Below, piece after piece: positions 1-8,284 of a stretch of 64,000 bases of DNA. How positions within the stretch are numbered: position 1 is the first letter of the stretch; every line of letters begins with the position of its first letter. This DNA comes from DATKDF01 sp963752045 (GTDB lineage: Bacteria > Acidobacteriota > Vicinamibacteria > Vicinamibacterales > SCN-69-37). The stretch is taken from positions 682,001-746,000 of the forward strand of contig CAVVWN010000008.1 in the NCBI GenBank assembly GCA_963752045.1. Reading direction: 5' to 3'. A model generated the notes under the pieces. It made no database searches and was not told the DNA's origin. It saw only the letters and a program-made list of their open reading frames with translations. The position numbers were made by a program, and so were the translations under genes.

Positions 1-765
1 GAGCGCGGCAAACGTCGGCCGCGGCGTGAGGAGGTTGGCCGTGGCCATCGACACGGCCGCGATCGGCGCGTCGGGGCGGCCGGCGAGGCGTGCCAGTTCC
101 TGCGCCAGTCCGGTCCAGGTCGTCCATCCGCTGTTGACGCAGTGGTAGAGCCCGTACGGCGCCTCACGTTCGAGCAACCCCGCGGTGGCCGAGACGACGT
201 CGGTGACATAGCTCGGCGACACGGTACGGTCCACGAACGTCCGCACCTCGGTGCCGGCCAGAATGCCGTCGAAGATGCGGTCCACACTGCTGCGCGCCCG
301 CAGGCCGCCGAAGAGGCTCTCGACGCGCAGGACGTAATGACGTCCGGCGTCGGCCGCGAGCCACTCGCCGAGCAGCTTGGTCACCGCGTAGGTGCCCCTC
401 GGGTTGGGCGGGTCGTCCTCGGCGTAGGGCCGGTCCGTTTCGCCGTCGAACACGAAGTCCGTGCTGAAGTGCACGAGCACCGCGTCGATGTCGGCCGCGG
501 CACGCGCGAGCGTGCGCACCGCCCACGCGTTGGCCGCGAGCGCCTCGACCGGCGCGCTCTGCGCGCCATCCACGCTCGTGTATCCGGCGCAGTTGACGAT
601 GACGTCCGGACAGACCGAGCTGACGGTGGCGCGGACGGCATCGGGCACCGTGATGTCCAGCTCGTCGCGGGTCCGCGTGACCACCTCGTCATCCCGGCCG
701 AGCAGGGTGGACATCGCTTCGCCGAGCTGCCCGCCGGCGCCGACGACGAGCGTGAGGCGCTTCAT
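1..765 (-). CDS. rfbD: dTDP-4-dehydrorhamnose reductase, 3' end cut by window edge
   Basis: This enzyme makes the last step of dTDP-L-rhamnose synthesis, reducing dTDP-4-dehydrorhamnose with NAD(P)H in the cytoplasm. The 255 residues in the window show the Rossmann loop VVGAGGQLGEA near residues 7-17, the STDFVFDG stretch at 101-108 and the catalytic pair Tyr126 and Lys130 (YAVTK). The frame stays open to the first base of the window, so the C-terminus lies outside. The start ATG at 765 overlaps the TGA of the upstream aminotransferase gene, so the two are probably translationally coupled. rfbC lies three genes upstream; rfbA and rfbB are not seen and may lie further left. Confidence 0.92.
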   Translation of the reverse strand, partial: MKRLTLVVGAGGQLGEAMSTLLGRDDEVVTRTRDELDITVPDAVRATVSSVCPDVIVNCAGYTSVDGAQSAPVEALAANAWAVRTLARAAADIDAVLVHFSTDFVFDGETDRPYAEDDPPNPRGTYAVTKLLGEWLAADAGRHYVLRVESLFGGLRARSSVDRIFDGILAGTEVRTFVDRTVSPSYVTDVVSATAGLLEREAPYGLYHCVNSGWTTWTGLAQELARLAGRPDAPIAAVSMATANLLTPRPTFAAL

Positions 766-1907
766 CGCCCCACGCCGTAGAAGGCGGCGATCGTCCGGAC
801 GACGTGTTGCTGTTCGTCTGCCGTGAGCTCCCCGAAGATTGGCAGGGCCAGTGACGTCTCGGCGGCGCGGTCGGCCACCGGGAACTCGTCCGACGCGCGC
901 CCGAGCGTTCGGAAGCACGCCTGCCGGTGGAACGGCACCGGGTAGTAGATCTCGGTGCCGATTCGGCGCGCTGTGAGGTACGCACGGAGGTCGTCGCGGC
1001 GCGGCAATCGGACGACGAACTGGTTGTAGACGTGCGTCAGGCCGGGCGGTTCGACCGGAAGTTCGACCAGCGTCTCGAGGCCGTGCGCCGAGAACAGGGT
1101 TCGGTACCGGTCGGCGTTCCGCCGCCGTGCATCCGACCACGCGCCCAGATGCGGGAGCTTCACGCGCAGCACGGCGGCCTGCAGCGCGTCGAGCCGGAAG
1201 TTGCCGCCGATCCGGGCGTGGTAGTACTTCGGCTCCATGCCGTGATTGCGGAGCTCGCGCAGCTCGCGAGCGAGCGAGGCGTCCGACGTGGTCACCAGGC
1301 CTCCGTCGCCGAACCCGCCCAGGTTCTTCGTCGGGAAGAACGAGAAGCAGCCCACCGTGCCGAAGCCCCCCGCGAAGCGCCCATGGTGGCGGGCGCCGAT
1401 GGCCTGCGCCGCATCCTCGATGACCGGTACCCCGGCCCTGGCGGCGATGCTCATGATTCGGTCCACGTCGGCGGTCAGGCCGTACAGGTGCACGGGCATG
1501 ATGGCGCGGGTGCGAGGCGACAGCGCGCGATCAACCGCGTCGGGCGAGACGTTGAACGTCACCGGGTCGATATCGACGAATACGGGCGTTGCCCCGAGGC
1601 GGCTCACGCAGCCGGCCGTCGCGAAGAATGAATACGTCGGCGTGATCACCTCGTCACCAGGCCCGATGCCGAGCGCCATCAGCGCCACGAGCAGGGCGTC
1701 GGTGCCGGACGAAACGCCCACGGCGTGTTCCACCTCGAGGAAGGCCGCGAGCTCGCGCTCGAGCGCCTCGACTTCCGGGCCCAGGATGAACTGCTGGCTG
1801 TCGGCGACGCGCGTCATCGCCGCGAGCAGCGGATCGCGGAGTCCCCGGTACTGCCGCGAGAGATCGAGCAGCGGCACGCTCAGTTCGGACGCGGGGACGT
1901 GTGTCAT
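762..1907 (-). CDS. DegT/DnrJ/EryC1-family sugar aminotransferase
   Basis: A 381-residue PLP-dependent aminotransferase of the family that puts an amino group on keto-sugar nucleotides for O-antigen or capsule. The PLP lysine is Lys194 in SFFPTKNLGGFGDGG, with Asp165 and Gln168 (EDAAQ) as cofactor contacts and the SSGTDAL phosphate loop near 66-72. The ATG at 1907 is chosen because the family N-terminus (VPLLDLSRQY) begins there; longer readings run into the upstream gene. It sits directly before rfbD. A dTDP-3-amino-sugar product is likely in this setting, but the exact substrate cannot be read from the sequence. Confidence 0.9.
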   Translation of the reverse strand: MTHVPASELSVPLLDLSRQYRGLRDPLLAAMTRVADSQQFILGPEVEALERELAAFLEVEHAVGVSSGTDALLVALMALGIGPGDEVITPTYSFFATAGCVSRLGATPVFVDIDPVTFNVSPDAVDRALSPRTRAIMPVHLYGLTADVDRIMSIAARAGVPVIEDAAQAIGARHHGRFAGGFGTVGCFSFFPTKNLGGFGDGGLVTTSDASLARELRELRNHGMEPKYYHARIGGNFRLDALQAAVLRVKLPHLGAWSDARRRNADRYRTLFSAHGLETLVELPVEPPGLTHVYNQFVVRLPRRDDLRAYLTARRIGTEIYYPVPFHRQACFRTLGRASDEFPVADRAAETSLALPIFGELTADEQQHVVRTIAAFYGVGR

Positions 1908-1921
1908 GACGGGGCTCGGTA

Positions 1922-2449
1922 TCAGCGAATCACGATCCGGGGATCGCCCCAGGCCGGCATGTCGCCTGCGTCGCTCTCGCGGCTCCGGAGGATGAACCTC
2001 AGCTCGATGCTCTGCCCGGCATACCTGGACAGATCGATCGCGATGTCGTGCCAGCCGCGGTCTTCGGGTGTGTGAAACGGGTTGACCACGAAGCTGACGA
2101 GTTCGTCGAACACCACCTCGTCCCAGGCGCCGACGATGAACAGCACGCCGTCGCCTTCCGTGTCGGCGGCGCCCGGCTGCTGCCCGATACTCAGGCGCAG
2201 CCACGCCCGGTTGGGAACCGTCACCGGGAAGATGAACCGGCCGACGTCGTTGACGAGCAGGGCGCGGCGGGTTTCGCCGGCGAGCTCGAGGTCGCGGATC
2301 TCGAAGGCGCCCGGCACCTGACGCGCCTCGGGGACGGCCTCGATGAGGTCGATGGCCAGCCGCTCGTCGCGCGGGCCGATGAGCAGCCAGCCGGTCAGCA
2401 GGGCCACGCCGACGAGTCCGGCGCCGACGAGCACGGCAGGCCGAGTCAT
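1922..2449 (-). CDS. membrane-anchored protein with probable beta-sandwich domain, unknown function
   Basis: A 175-residue protein that I do not recognise by name. Residues about 5-25 form one hydrophobic segment (VGAGLVGVALLTGWLLIG), an N-terminal anchor or uncleaved signal. The rest looks like a beta-rich extracytoplasmic domain: it alternates short hydrophobic strands and ends with phrases (WHDIAIDLSRYAGQSIELRF) typical of carbohydrate-binding or jelly-roll folds. It sits between smpB and the DegT aminotransferase, inside a surface-sugar operon, so a cell-envelope role is plausible but inferred. A TATAAT box lies 7 bases before the ATG and overlaps the smpB stop, so it may have its own promoter. 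Confidence 0.75.
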   Translation of the reverse strand: MTRPAVLVGAGLVGVALLTGWLLIGPRDERLAIDLIEAVPEARQVPGAFEIRDLELAGETRRALLVNDVGRFIFPVTVPNRAWLRLSIGQQPGAADTEGDGVLFIVGAWDEVVFDELVSFVVNPFHTPEDRGWHDIAIDLSRYAGQSIELRFILRSRESDAGDMPAWGDPRIVIR

Positions 2450-2456
2450 GGGCGCA

Positions 2457-2462
2457 ATTATA
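2457..2462 (-). promoter_or_regulatory. -10 box TATAAT for the 175-residue membrane protein gene
   Basis: Read on the minus strand, a perfect TATAAT ends 7 bases before the ATG at 2449, so the transcript would begin at or next to the start codon. It overlaps the TAA stop of smpB. No convincing -35 is visible. Confidence 0.5.
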
Positions 2463-2928
2463 CCCGCCGGCTTTTGACCGCCGCCCGCGTCTCGCGCTCC
2501 GTTTCGCGCCGGCGGATCGTCTCGCGCTTGTCGTAGAGCTTCTTGCCTTTCGCGAGGGCGATCGTCACCTTCACGCGCTGGCCTTTGAAATACATGCGCA
2601 AGGGCACGATCGTCTGTCCGCGCTCGGTCATCTTGCCGAACAGCTTGTTCAGTTCGCTGCGGTTGAGCAGGAGCTTGCGCGGCCGCACGGCGTCGTGCGC
2701 GATCTGGCCGCTGTGGCTGTACTGTCCAATGTTGGCGCCGACGAGCCAGGCTTCGCCGCCCTCGAGGCGGCAGTAGCTCTCGCGCAGGTTGATGCGGCCC
2801 TCGCGGATCGCTTTGACCTCGCTCCCGAGGAGCGCGAGCCCGGCTTCGAAGGTCTCGAGGACGTGGTAGTCGTGCCGCGCCTTCCGATTGTCCGCCAGGA
2901 GTCGTTCGGCGGCGTCAGCTTTGGCCAT
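2458..2928 (-). CDS. smpB: SsrA-binding protein SmpB
   Basis: SmpB binds tmRNA and delivers it to stalled ribosomes in trans-translation. The protein has the family hallmarks: NRKARHDYHVLETFEAG at the start, SEVKAIREGRINLRESY, then the tmRNA-binding core, and the basic tail beginning LAKGKKLYDKRETIRRRE. The ATG at 2928 gives the usual length (156 residues) and a 14-base overlap with rfbC; an upstream ATG at 2967 would add 13 residues not usual for the family. No ssrA gene is seen in the window. Its place inside a nucleotide-sugar operon is unrelated to its function. Confidence 0.93.
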   Translation of the reverse strand: MAKADAAERLLADNRKARHDYHVLETFEAGLALLGSEVKAIREGRINLRESYCRLEGGEAWLVGANIGQYSHSGQIAHDAVRPRKLLLNRSELNKLFGKMTERGQTIVPLRMYFKGQRVKVTIALAKGKKLYDKRETIRRRETERETRAAVKSRRV

Positions 2929-3481
2929 CGCGTCCTTCGCCGGGGCTGGTTCGTTCGAAGTCCGCAAAGGCGGCGTCGCGCTCGCTCAGCACGGTCGGCG
3001 CCCCGAGCGGCCAGGCGATGCCGAAGGCCGGGTCGTCCCAGCGGACGCCGCGCTGGTGGGGCGCCGAATACGGCGCCGACACGAAGTAGAACACCGCCGC
3101 GTCGTCGGTGAGCGTCTGGTACCCGTGCGCCACGCCGCGCGGGATGTAGAGCAGCCGATGGTTGTCGGCCCCGAGCTCGACGCCGAACCACTGGCGGAAG
3201 GTGGGCGAGTCGGGTCTGAGGTCGAGCGCGACGTCCCACACCATGCCCTGGACGGCGCGAATCACCTTGACTTCCTCGAACGGCGCCGCCTGATAGTGCA
3301 GGCCGCGAATCGTGCCGCGCCGGACGTTGGTCGCGAGGCTCGCCTGCGCGATACGGGTCTCGAGGCCGAGCGCCTCGAACTCCGAGGCCGCCCACGCGCG
3401 GACGAACAGCCCCCGCTCGTCCGGAAACACATCCGAATCGATCAACCGCACGCCGGGAAGGGGAGTCTCGCGGATCTGCAT
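2915..3481 (-). CDS. rfbC: dTDP-4-dehydrorhamnose 3,5-epimerase
   Basis: RmlC/RfbC epimerises dTDP-4-keto-6-deoxyglucose at C3 and C5, supplying the substrate of RfbD. The 188-residue protein matches the family length and keeps the catalytic set: His62 in RGLHYQ, Lys72, Tyr132 and Asp169, with the same spacing as characterised RmlC proteins. The cupin core is intact. It is followed by smpB with a short overlap and preceded by the coiled-coil methyltransferase gene 4 bases upstream. Together with rfbD it shows that rhamnose is a component of the surface glycan. Confidence 0.95.
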   Translation of the reverse strand: MQIRETPLPGVRLIDSDVFPDERGLFVRAWAASEFEALGLETRIAQASLATNVRRGTIRGLHYQAAPFEEVKVIRAVQGMVWDVALDLRPDSPTFRQWFGVELGADNHRLLYIPRGVAHGYQTLTDDAAVFYFVSAPYSAPHQRGVRWDDPAFGIAWPLGAPTVLSERDAAFADFERTSPGEGRDGQS

Positions 3482-3485
3482 GCGG

Positions 3486-4931
3486 CTACTTTCGCCCGAT
3501 CGCCGCGTAGTCGAGGTGCGTGAACAGCCGCGCGTTCAGCCTGGCCACGTTGGCGTTGACGACATCAGCCACCTGGGGAAGCCCGGCGGGCGCGTCGGCC
3601 GGGAGCGGGGCCACGGCCTCGAGCCGGTCGGCCTCGGCTTCGGGCTCCCGGAAGTCGATGCGGACGTCCTTGAACCCGCTGGCGCGCAGCAGGTACTGGA
3701 GCGTTTCCGGGTGGATCGGTCGCACGTGGGTGAGGTCGCGGATGTAGCTCTCGAAGAATGCCAGCCAGCAGGCGACGTTGATGGTCTCGAGCACGATGAG
3801 CCCGCCCGGCCGCAGCTTGTGGCACGCGGTTTCGATGAGCGCCATCAGGTAGGCCGGCTCGAGGTGCTCGACGACCTGCGCGGCAAACAGGCCGCCGATC
3901 GAGGCGTCGGGCTGCGCGCGGAGGAAGCTCAGCGCGTCCGTTTCGGTCACGTCGAAGCCGCGCGCGCGCGACGTTTCAGCCATCTCGTGGTTCAGGTCCA
4001 CGCCGCGGGCCGTGAGACCGCCGTCACGCAGCAGATCCAGGAACTCTCCGCGCCCGCATCCCAGATCGACGACGTCGCCCACGCCGTTGAAGAGCGGCAC
4101 GTAGTGGGCCAGCCTCGCACGGATGTTCTCACGCGAGCCGCGAAACTGGTCTTCGAAGCCCAGGTACTTGAACGCGTCGAGATCGGGCGCCACGGGCGGA
4201 GGGGCGCTGCGGTCCGTCACGGGCGGGCTGAAGCCCGCCCCTCCCTGTACTCCCTGCGCCGTCGCGTCGAGCAGTCGTTCCACTTCGCGCTTGAGGGTGA
4301 GCGCGGTCTGCTGGGCAAGCGAGGCGGTGGCCTGCACGTCGGAGAGCGAGCCCAGCCGCGACGCCAGGCGCGCTTCGCGCGCGGCGAGCGACTCCGACCG
4401 GCGCATCCAATCGTCGGCCATCGCGCCGAGGCCGGCGTTGACGACCTTCACCTGTCCGCCCACCGCGCGGTCCTTCGTGTCGACATAGAGCGTCACGGTC
4501 TGGAGGAGCTGAATCAGCCGCGACTGGAACTGCAGCTGCTCGTCGAGCTGGTGGCGCATCGCGGCGATCAGGCCGGCCGCCGCCGCCCGCGTGGCGGCTT
4601 CACCGGCGGCGTTGCGGTTGACGTGGTCGACAAGCGCGGAGTTGAAGCGCTTCTGTCCTTCGAGAGCGGGTCCCACCAGGCCCCAGACCAGGCCCCGAAG
4701 CCGGCCCTTGAGCGAACGGTCGACGGCCGGCGGACCGGACGGCAGGATGTCCCACGCCTCATTCAACTCGGCTCGGCGCTCGTCGTCGAAGCCCGGCGGC
4801 GGGGCCGGCAGGTCGGGCAGCGTGGCGAGCGCCCGATCAAGCGCCGTCAGGGCGTCGTTGTAGGCGCGATCGGCGTCGGCGCGCTCGCGTTCCAGACGGG
4901 CGAGGACGGCCTCGAGTCGTTCCTCGCTCAC
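3486..4931 (-). CDS. coiled-coil class I SAM-dependent methyltransferase
   Basis: A 481-residue protein in two parts. Residues about 1-240 are charged, helical and probably coiled coil. Residues about 265-440 are a class I methyltransferase with motif I VVDLGCGRGEFLDLL near 285-300, then a motif-II-like acidic residue (GVDLN) and AAQVVEHLEP as the post-motif. Such coiled-coil methyltransferases often act in O-antigen chain termination or modification, which fits the neighbours, but the acceptor is unknown. The linker between the parts contains a perfect GC-rich inverted repeat at DNA level (4221-4240). It starts one base after the thiG stop. Confidence 0.85.
   Translation of the reverse strand: MSEERLEAVLARLERERADADRAYNDALTALDRALATLPDLPAPPPGFDDERRAELNEAWDILPSGPPAVDRSLKGRLRGLVWGLVGPALEGQKRFNSALVDHVNRNAAGEAATRAAAAGLIAAMRHQLDEQLQFQSRLIQLLQTVTLYVDTKDRAVGGQVKVVNAGLGAMADDWMRRSESLAAREARLASRLGSLSDVQATASLAQQTALTLKREVERLLDATAQGVQGGAGFSPPVTDRSAPPPVAPDLDAFKYLGFEDQFRGSRENIRARLAHYVPLFNGVGDVVDLGCGRGEFLDLLRDGGLTARGVDLNHEMAETSRARGFDVTETDALSFLRAQPDASIGGLFAAQVVEHLEPAYLMALIETACHKLRPGGLIVLETINVACWLAFFESYIRDLTHVRPIHPETLQYLLRASGFKDVRIDFREPEAEADRLEAVAPLPADAPAGLPQVADVVNANVARLNARLFTHLDYAAIGRK
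4221..4240. repeat. REP-like GC-rich inverted repeat inside a coding linker
   Basis: Two perfect 9-base arms, GGGCGGGCT and AGCCCGCCC, are separated by GA. The palindrome lies in frame inside the coiled-coil methyltransferase gene and encodes part of the flexible linker (GGAGFSPPV). Repeats of this kind (CGGGCTnnAGCCCG cores) are common extragenic palindromes in many bacterial genomes; here it is tolerated inside a gene. Confidence 0.55.
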
Positions 4932-4932
4932 A

Positions 4933-5721
4933 TCAGCTCCGGACCGGGCTCGGAGTCACCAGTCCTTCGGCGGGACTGCTGGCCGTGGCGTACCGCCTGC
5001 GCGGGATCCGCCCGGCCTGCCAGGCAAGCCGTCCTGCGATGACGGCGTGGCGCATCGCGGTGGCCATGGCCACCGGGTCGGTCGCTCCGGCAATGGCCGT
5101 ATTCATCAGGACGCCGTCGGCGCCGAGCTCCATGGCGATGGCCGCATCCGACGCCGTGCCCACACCCGCGTCGACGATCACGGGTACGCGTGCCTGCTCC
5201 TTGATGATTGCCAGGTTGTTGGGGTTCTGGATGCCCAGTCCGGATCCGATCGGCGCGCCGAGCGGCATGACGGCGGCCGCGCCGGCCTCTTCGAGCTTGC
5301 GGCAGGCAATCGGATCGTCGCTCGTGTACGGGAGCACGACGAAGCCCTCCTTGACGAGCACACGCGTGGCCTCGATGAGCGCCTCGTTGTCTGGAAACAA
5401 GGTTCGCTCGTCGCCGATGACTTCGAGCTTCACCCAGTGTGACAGCCCGGCCTCGCGGCCGAGCCGGGCCGTGCGAATGGCATCGTCGGCCGTGTAGCAG
5501 CCTGCGGTGTTGGGCAGAAGGAAGATCCGGCTCGTGTCAATCCACGCAAGGAGCGACGCGCCGCGGGCCGACAGGTCCACGCGCCGGACGGCGACCGTCA
5601 CCATTTCCGTTCCCGAGGCCTCGTGGGCGGCCTTCATGACCTCGAAACTGGAGTACTTCCCGGTGCCGACGACGAGCCGGGACGTGAATGAACGATCCGC
5701 AATGACGAGGGCGTCAGACAT
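4933..5721 (-). CDS. thiG: thiazole synthase
   Basis: ThiG builds the thiazole ring of thiamine from 1-deoxy-D-xylulose 5-phosphate, an imine from glycine or tyrosine, and sulfur carried by ThiS. The 262-residue protein keeps the Schiff-base lysine, Lys98 in WVKLEVIGDE, and the phosphate-binding stretches PLGAPIGSGLG and VDAGVGTASDA of the TIM barrel. It lies 35 bases downstream of thiS on the same strand. thiH/thiO, thiF and thiE are not in the window. The C-terminal 20 residues are a short extension of low complexity. Confidence 0.95.
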   Translation of the reverse strand: MSDALVIADRSFTSRLVVGTGKYSSFEVMKAAHEASGTEMVTVAVRRVDLSARGASLLAWIDTSRIFLLPNTAGCYTADDAIRTARLGREAGLSHWVKLEVIGDERTLFPDNEALIEATRVLVKEGFVVLPYTSDDPIACRKLEEAGAAAVMPLGAPIGSGLGIQNPNNLAIIKEQARVPVIVDAGVGTASDAAIAMELGADGVLMNTAIAGATDPVAMATAMRHAVIAGRLAWQAGRIPRRRYATASSPAEGLVTPSPVRS

Positions 5722-5756
5722 TGGAACTCAGCTTAACTTACTGGCGGCGGGCCGGA

Positions 5757-5957
5757 TCACCCGCCCCCGACAAACGCCACGATTTCGACTTCGGCACCCG
5801 CCTCCACCACCGTCTCGGCGTAGCGCGCCCGGCGGACGACCGTGCGGTTGAGCTCGACCGCCACCATGCGCGGATCGACCTCGAGCGATTCGAGCAGTCG
5901 CGCCACCGACACCGGTCCCGGAAGTTCGTGCGGCTTGCCGTTGAGCTGGATCAGCAC
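5757..5957 (-). CDS. thiS: sulfur carrier protein ThiS
   Basis: A 66-residue ubiquitin-like sulfur carrier. The C-terminus is VGGG; the terminal glycine is adenylated and thiocarboxylated, then passes sulfur to ThiG. The beta-grasp pattern (MLIQLNGK, then VAVELNRTVV) is intact. The start codon overlaps the last bases of the upstream glycosyltransferase gene, and thiG follows, so the pair is read through from the surface-sugar operon. No TPP riboswitch is possible directly upstream because coding sequence abuts it. Confidence 0.93.
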   Translation of the reverse strand: MLIQLNGKPHELPGPVSVARLLESLEVDPRMVAVELNRTVVRRARYAETVVEAGAEVEIVAFVGGG

Positions 5958-7378
5958 GATTCGGTCTCCCGGTTTCCGGGCGCGAGGGCCGTCGTCCGAA
6001 GGTCATCCAGTTGTCGAACGACCTCGGCCCCGAACGGGAGGGCCAGGCGGCGCGCCAAGGCGAACGGATTGGGCCGAAGCGCGTCAGGCAGGACCGGCAC
6101 GGGCGCGGGCCGGGCAGCCGCCCGCGCGAGCGCCCGGTCGATGTCCTCCACCATGCGGGCGACGGTGTGCGTCTGCTCCCAATACTGCCGGCCGGCATGT
6201 CCGATGGCCGTCCGCAGGACGGGGTCCGAAGCGAGGCGAAGCATGGCCAGCCGCAGAGAGTGTTCTTCGTCGAGGATATCGATGGCGACGGCCACGGCGT
6301 CCTGGTCGGTGCGCGCCGGCGGCGCTGGTGCGTGCAGCCGCCACGTGCGCGGGTCGAGCGTGGGGAGATGACTGAGGTGCGGCAAGTCGACGATGACCGT
6401 CGGGCGCTCGGCTGCGAGCGCCCGCAGCCAGGGGCCTGACGTTTCGAGCGCCGATGGCCACCGGAGGTTGAGGCTGACGTCCACGGCGGCGATCGCGCGG
6501 TCGAATTGCTCGTCGTCGACCGCGCCGAGCACGCGGACATGGTCAGTGATGTCGAGGCGAGCGGCGAGCGCCGGGACGTCGACGGCCGGATCGGACGGAC
6601 CGGCCAGGAGCAGCGTGGAGTCCGCGATCCGGTGACGGACGGCCGCGAAGGCCCGCAGGATCTCCGGCACCCGTTTTTCCTCGCTGAGTCCGCCGAACAC
6701 GCCGAACACGACGTGACTGTCGAGCAGGCCGCACGCTGCTCGTGCGGCTCGCCGCTCGTCGCCGGTCCAGGACGCCTCTCGGCCCTCGCCGAGCGTGGCG
6801 TATTCGATCACCGCCGAAGGTTCCGCGGCGGCCAGTTCAGCGATGGCGCCGCGCGTGTGCACGACGGCCATCCTGGAGGTGGCGAGCACGCGCCGCGTCA
6901 TGGGCCACCCGTAGAGGTACGGTCCGCCCAAGCCGAGCACGCCGAGCTCGGCCGCGTCCGGCGAGACGTCCGGATGGGCCCAGGCGAACTCGGCCCGGTA
7001 CGCGTCGAACCGTCCGCGCGCGAGCAGGGCCCGGCCGCGCGCATGATGGAGGCGGGCGTCGTGGAGGATGGCGAGTCCGGGCCAGCGGAACAAGTACGGC
7101 CAGATGAAGTCGTTCAGCGCCGAGTTGCCAACCTGGTACACCGTCAGGTCGTAGGGATGCCGGGCCTCACGCCACACGAAGTCGTGGGCCGCGAGGACCC
7201 GCAGGTCTCCTGGCGTCACCGGCTCGGCCGGTGCGTTGCGGTTCGTGCCGACCCGGTCCTCGCTGACGTACACGTCGATGCCGTGGCCGAGCGCCGTCAG
7301 CCTGGGCACGAGCTCGGCCGATCGACCGGCAATGCCGCTCCGTTCGGGCGGCCACGGGGTGAACCAGGCAAGGCGCAT
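5951..7378 (-). CDS. GT4-type glycosyltransferase
   Basis: A 475-residue protein with a GT-B shape. The N-terminus MRLAWFTPWPPERSGIAGRS is typical of GT4 enzymes. The C-terminal half carries VFGVFGGLSEEKRVPEIL, the nucleotide-sugar domain, and LDITDHVRVLGAVDDEQF, which is the GT4 pattern before the donor site. The usual E-x7-E is degenerate (SALETSGPWLRALAAERP). It probably adds a sugar to a lipid-linked or O-antigen precursor in the cytoplasm; donor and acceptor are unknown. It lies between a methyltransferase gene and thiS, overlapping thiS by 7 bases. Confidence 0.82.
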   Translation of the reverse strand: MRLAWFTPWPPERSGIAGRSAELVPRLTALGHGIDVYVSEDRVGTNRNAPAEPVTPGDLRVLAAHDFVWREARHPYDLTVYQVGNSALNDFIWPYLFRWPGLAILHDARLHHARGRALLARGRFDAYRAEFAWAHPDVSPDAAELGVLGLGGPYLYGWPMTRRVLATSRMAVVHTRGAIAELAAAEPSAVIEYATLGEGREASWTGDERRAARAACGLLDSHVVFGVFGGLSEEKRVPEILRAFAAVRHRIADSTLLLAGPSDPAVDVPALAARLDITDHVRVLGAVDDEQFDRAIAAVDVSLNLRWPSALETSGPWLRALAAERPTVIVDLPHLSHLPTLDPRTWRLHAPAPPARTDQDAVAVAIDILDEEHSLRLAMLRLASDPVLRTAIGHAGRQYWEQTHTVARMVEDIDRALARAAARPAPVPVLPDALRPNPFALARRLALPFGAEVVRQLDDLRTTALAPGNRETESC

Positions 7379-7379
7379 A

Positions 7380-8213
7380 TCAGGGTTCGAGAACGTACTC
7401 CATGTTACCGACCAGCACGTCGCGAGCGAACGGCACCGATCGAACGCGTTCGGCGAGCGCGGGCGAGAGGCGCCGCACGGTGCCGCTGACGTACAGGTCC
7501 TCGCGGAGGACCCGGAGGCCGGCTTCCGCGATGTTGTGGCGCAGGTTGGCGACCGTCACCTTGTAGTACAGGTCGTCGATCTTCGTGCGGCCGGCGCGCG
7601 CGTCGGTGAGGAACGATGCGCCGGTCGGCGGCACGTCGAGCGTCCATGGCGCATGGCGCGCGAGCCAGACCATCGTCCGAAACGCGATCCAGCGCCCGGT
7701 GACGAGGTGCAGCGGGATGGGGATCTTGAGCGGCGGCAGGTGCGACCCGTGCGGCGAGAGGTAGGGCGCGGTCTGCAGGAACACGCGCCCGCCTGGCCGC
7801 GTCACGCGGCGCACCTCGCGCAGGTATCCGAGCGGGTCGGGCACGTGCTCGATGACCGCGTGTGAGAGCACGACGTCGAAGGCGGCGTCGGGGAACGGGA
7901 GGGCCGTGCCGTCGGCCTGAGCAAAGGAGACGTTCGTCACGCCCCGCTCGGCCGCGAGGCGCGTGCCGGCGTCCCTGAACCGATCGCTCAGGTCGATGCC
8001 CACGACCGACGATGTTTCCTCCCCGAACGACACGCACATGCCGCCGCCCCCGCAGCCGGCGTCGAGCAGCCGGCCGAGCTCGGTCACGCCGTTGCGCTCG
8101 AGGTAGCGCAGCACCTTGGCGCTTCGCCAGTACTCGAACACCGCGTAGTGGTACTCGGACGTGAAACGGACGTCGCCGGTCGACCGGATGGCCGCGTCGT
8201 CGACGCGCCTCAC
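7380..8213 (-). CDS. class I SAM-dependent methyltransferase
   Basis: A 277-residue methyltransferase of the Methyltransf_11/25 type. Motif I is LLDAGCGGGGMCVSF near residues 48-62, motif II ends GIDLS, and motif IV is PDAAFDVVLSHAVIEHVPDP. It is the first gene of the minus-strand sugar operon; a TATAAT box lies about 42 bases upstream in the divergent region. In this context it may methylate a sugar or glycolipid, but nothing in the sequence fixes the substrate. Confidence 0.85.
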   Translation of the reverse strand: MRRVDDAAIRSTGDVRFTSEYHYAVFEYWRSAKVLRYLERNGVTELGRLLDAGCGGGGMCVSFGEETSSVVGIDLSDRFRDAGTRLAAERGVTNVSFAQADGTALPFPDAAFDVVLSHAVIEHVPDPLGYLREVRRVTRPGGRVFLQTAPYLSPHGSHLPPLKIPIPLHLVTGRWIAFRTMVWLARHAPWTLDVPPTGASFLTDARAGRTKIDDLYYKVTVANLRHNIAEAGLRVLREDLYVSGTVRRLSPALAERVRSVPFARDVLVGNMEYVLEP

Positions 8214-8254
8214 ACCCGGCGCTCCGCTTCGGTCAGACCGCGCATGCGGCCGTC

Positions 8255-8260
8255 ATTATA
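8255..8260 (-). promoter_or_regulatory. -10 box TATAAT for the minus-strand sugar operon
   Basis: Perfect TATAAT on the minus strand in the 71-base divergent region, leaving a leader of roughly 35 bases before the methyltransferase gene at 8213. No clear -35 is seen. Confidence 0.45.
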
Positions 8261-8271
8261 AGGGCCGCAGC

Positions 8272-8277
8272 TATAAT
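8272..8277 (+). promoter_or_regulatory. -10 box TATAAT for the flippase gene
   Basis: Perfect TATAAT ends 7 bases before the ATG at 8285, so the mRNA would start at the start codon itself. It is back to back with a second TATAAT on the minus strand at 8255-8260. Confidence 0.5.
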
Positions 8278-8284
8278 CGGCCGG

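Noticed and set aside
5722..6000. TPP riboswitch before thiS
   Set aside because: thiS starts inside the upstream gene and no thi-box sequence is seen; there is no untranslated leader.
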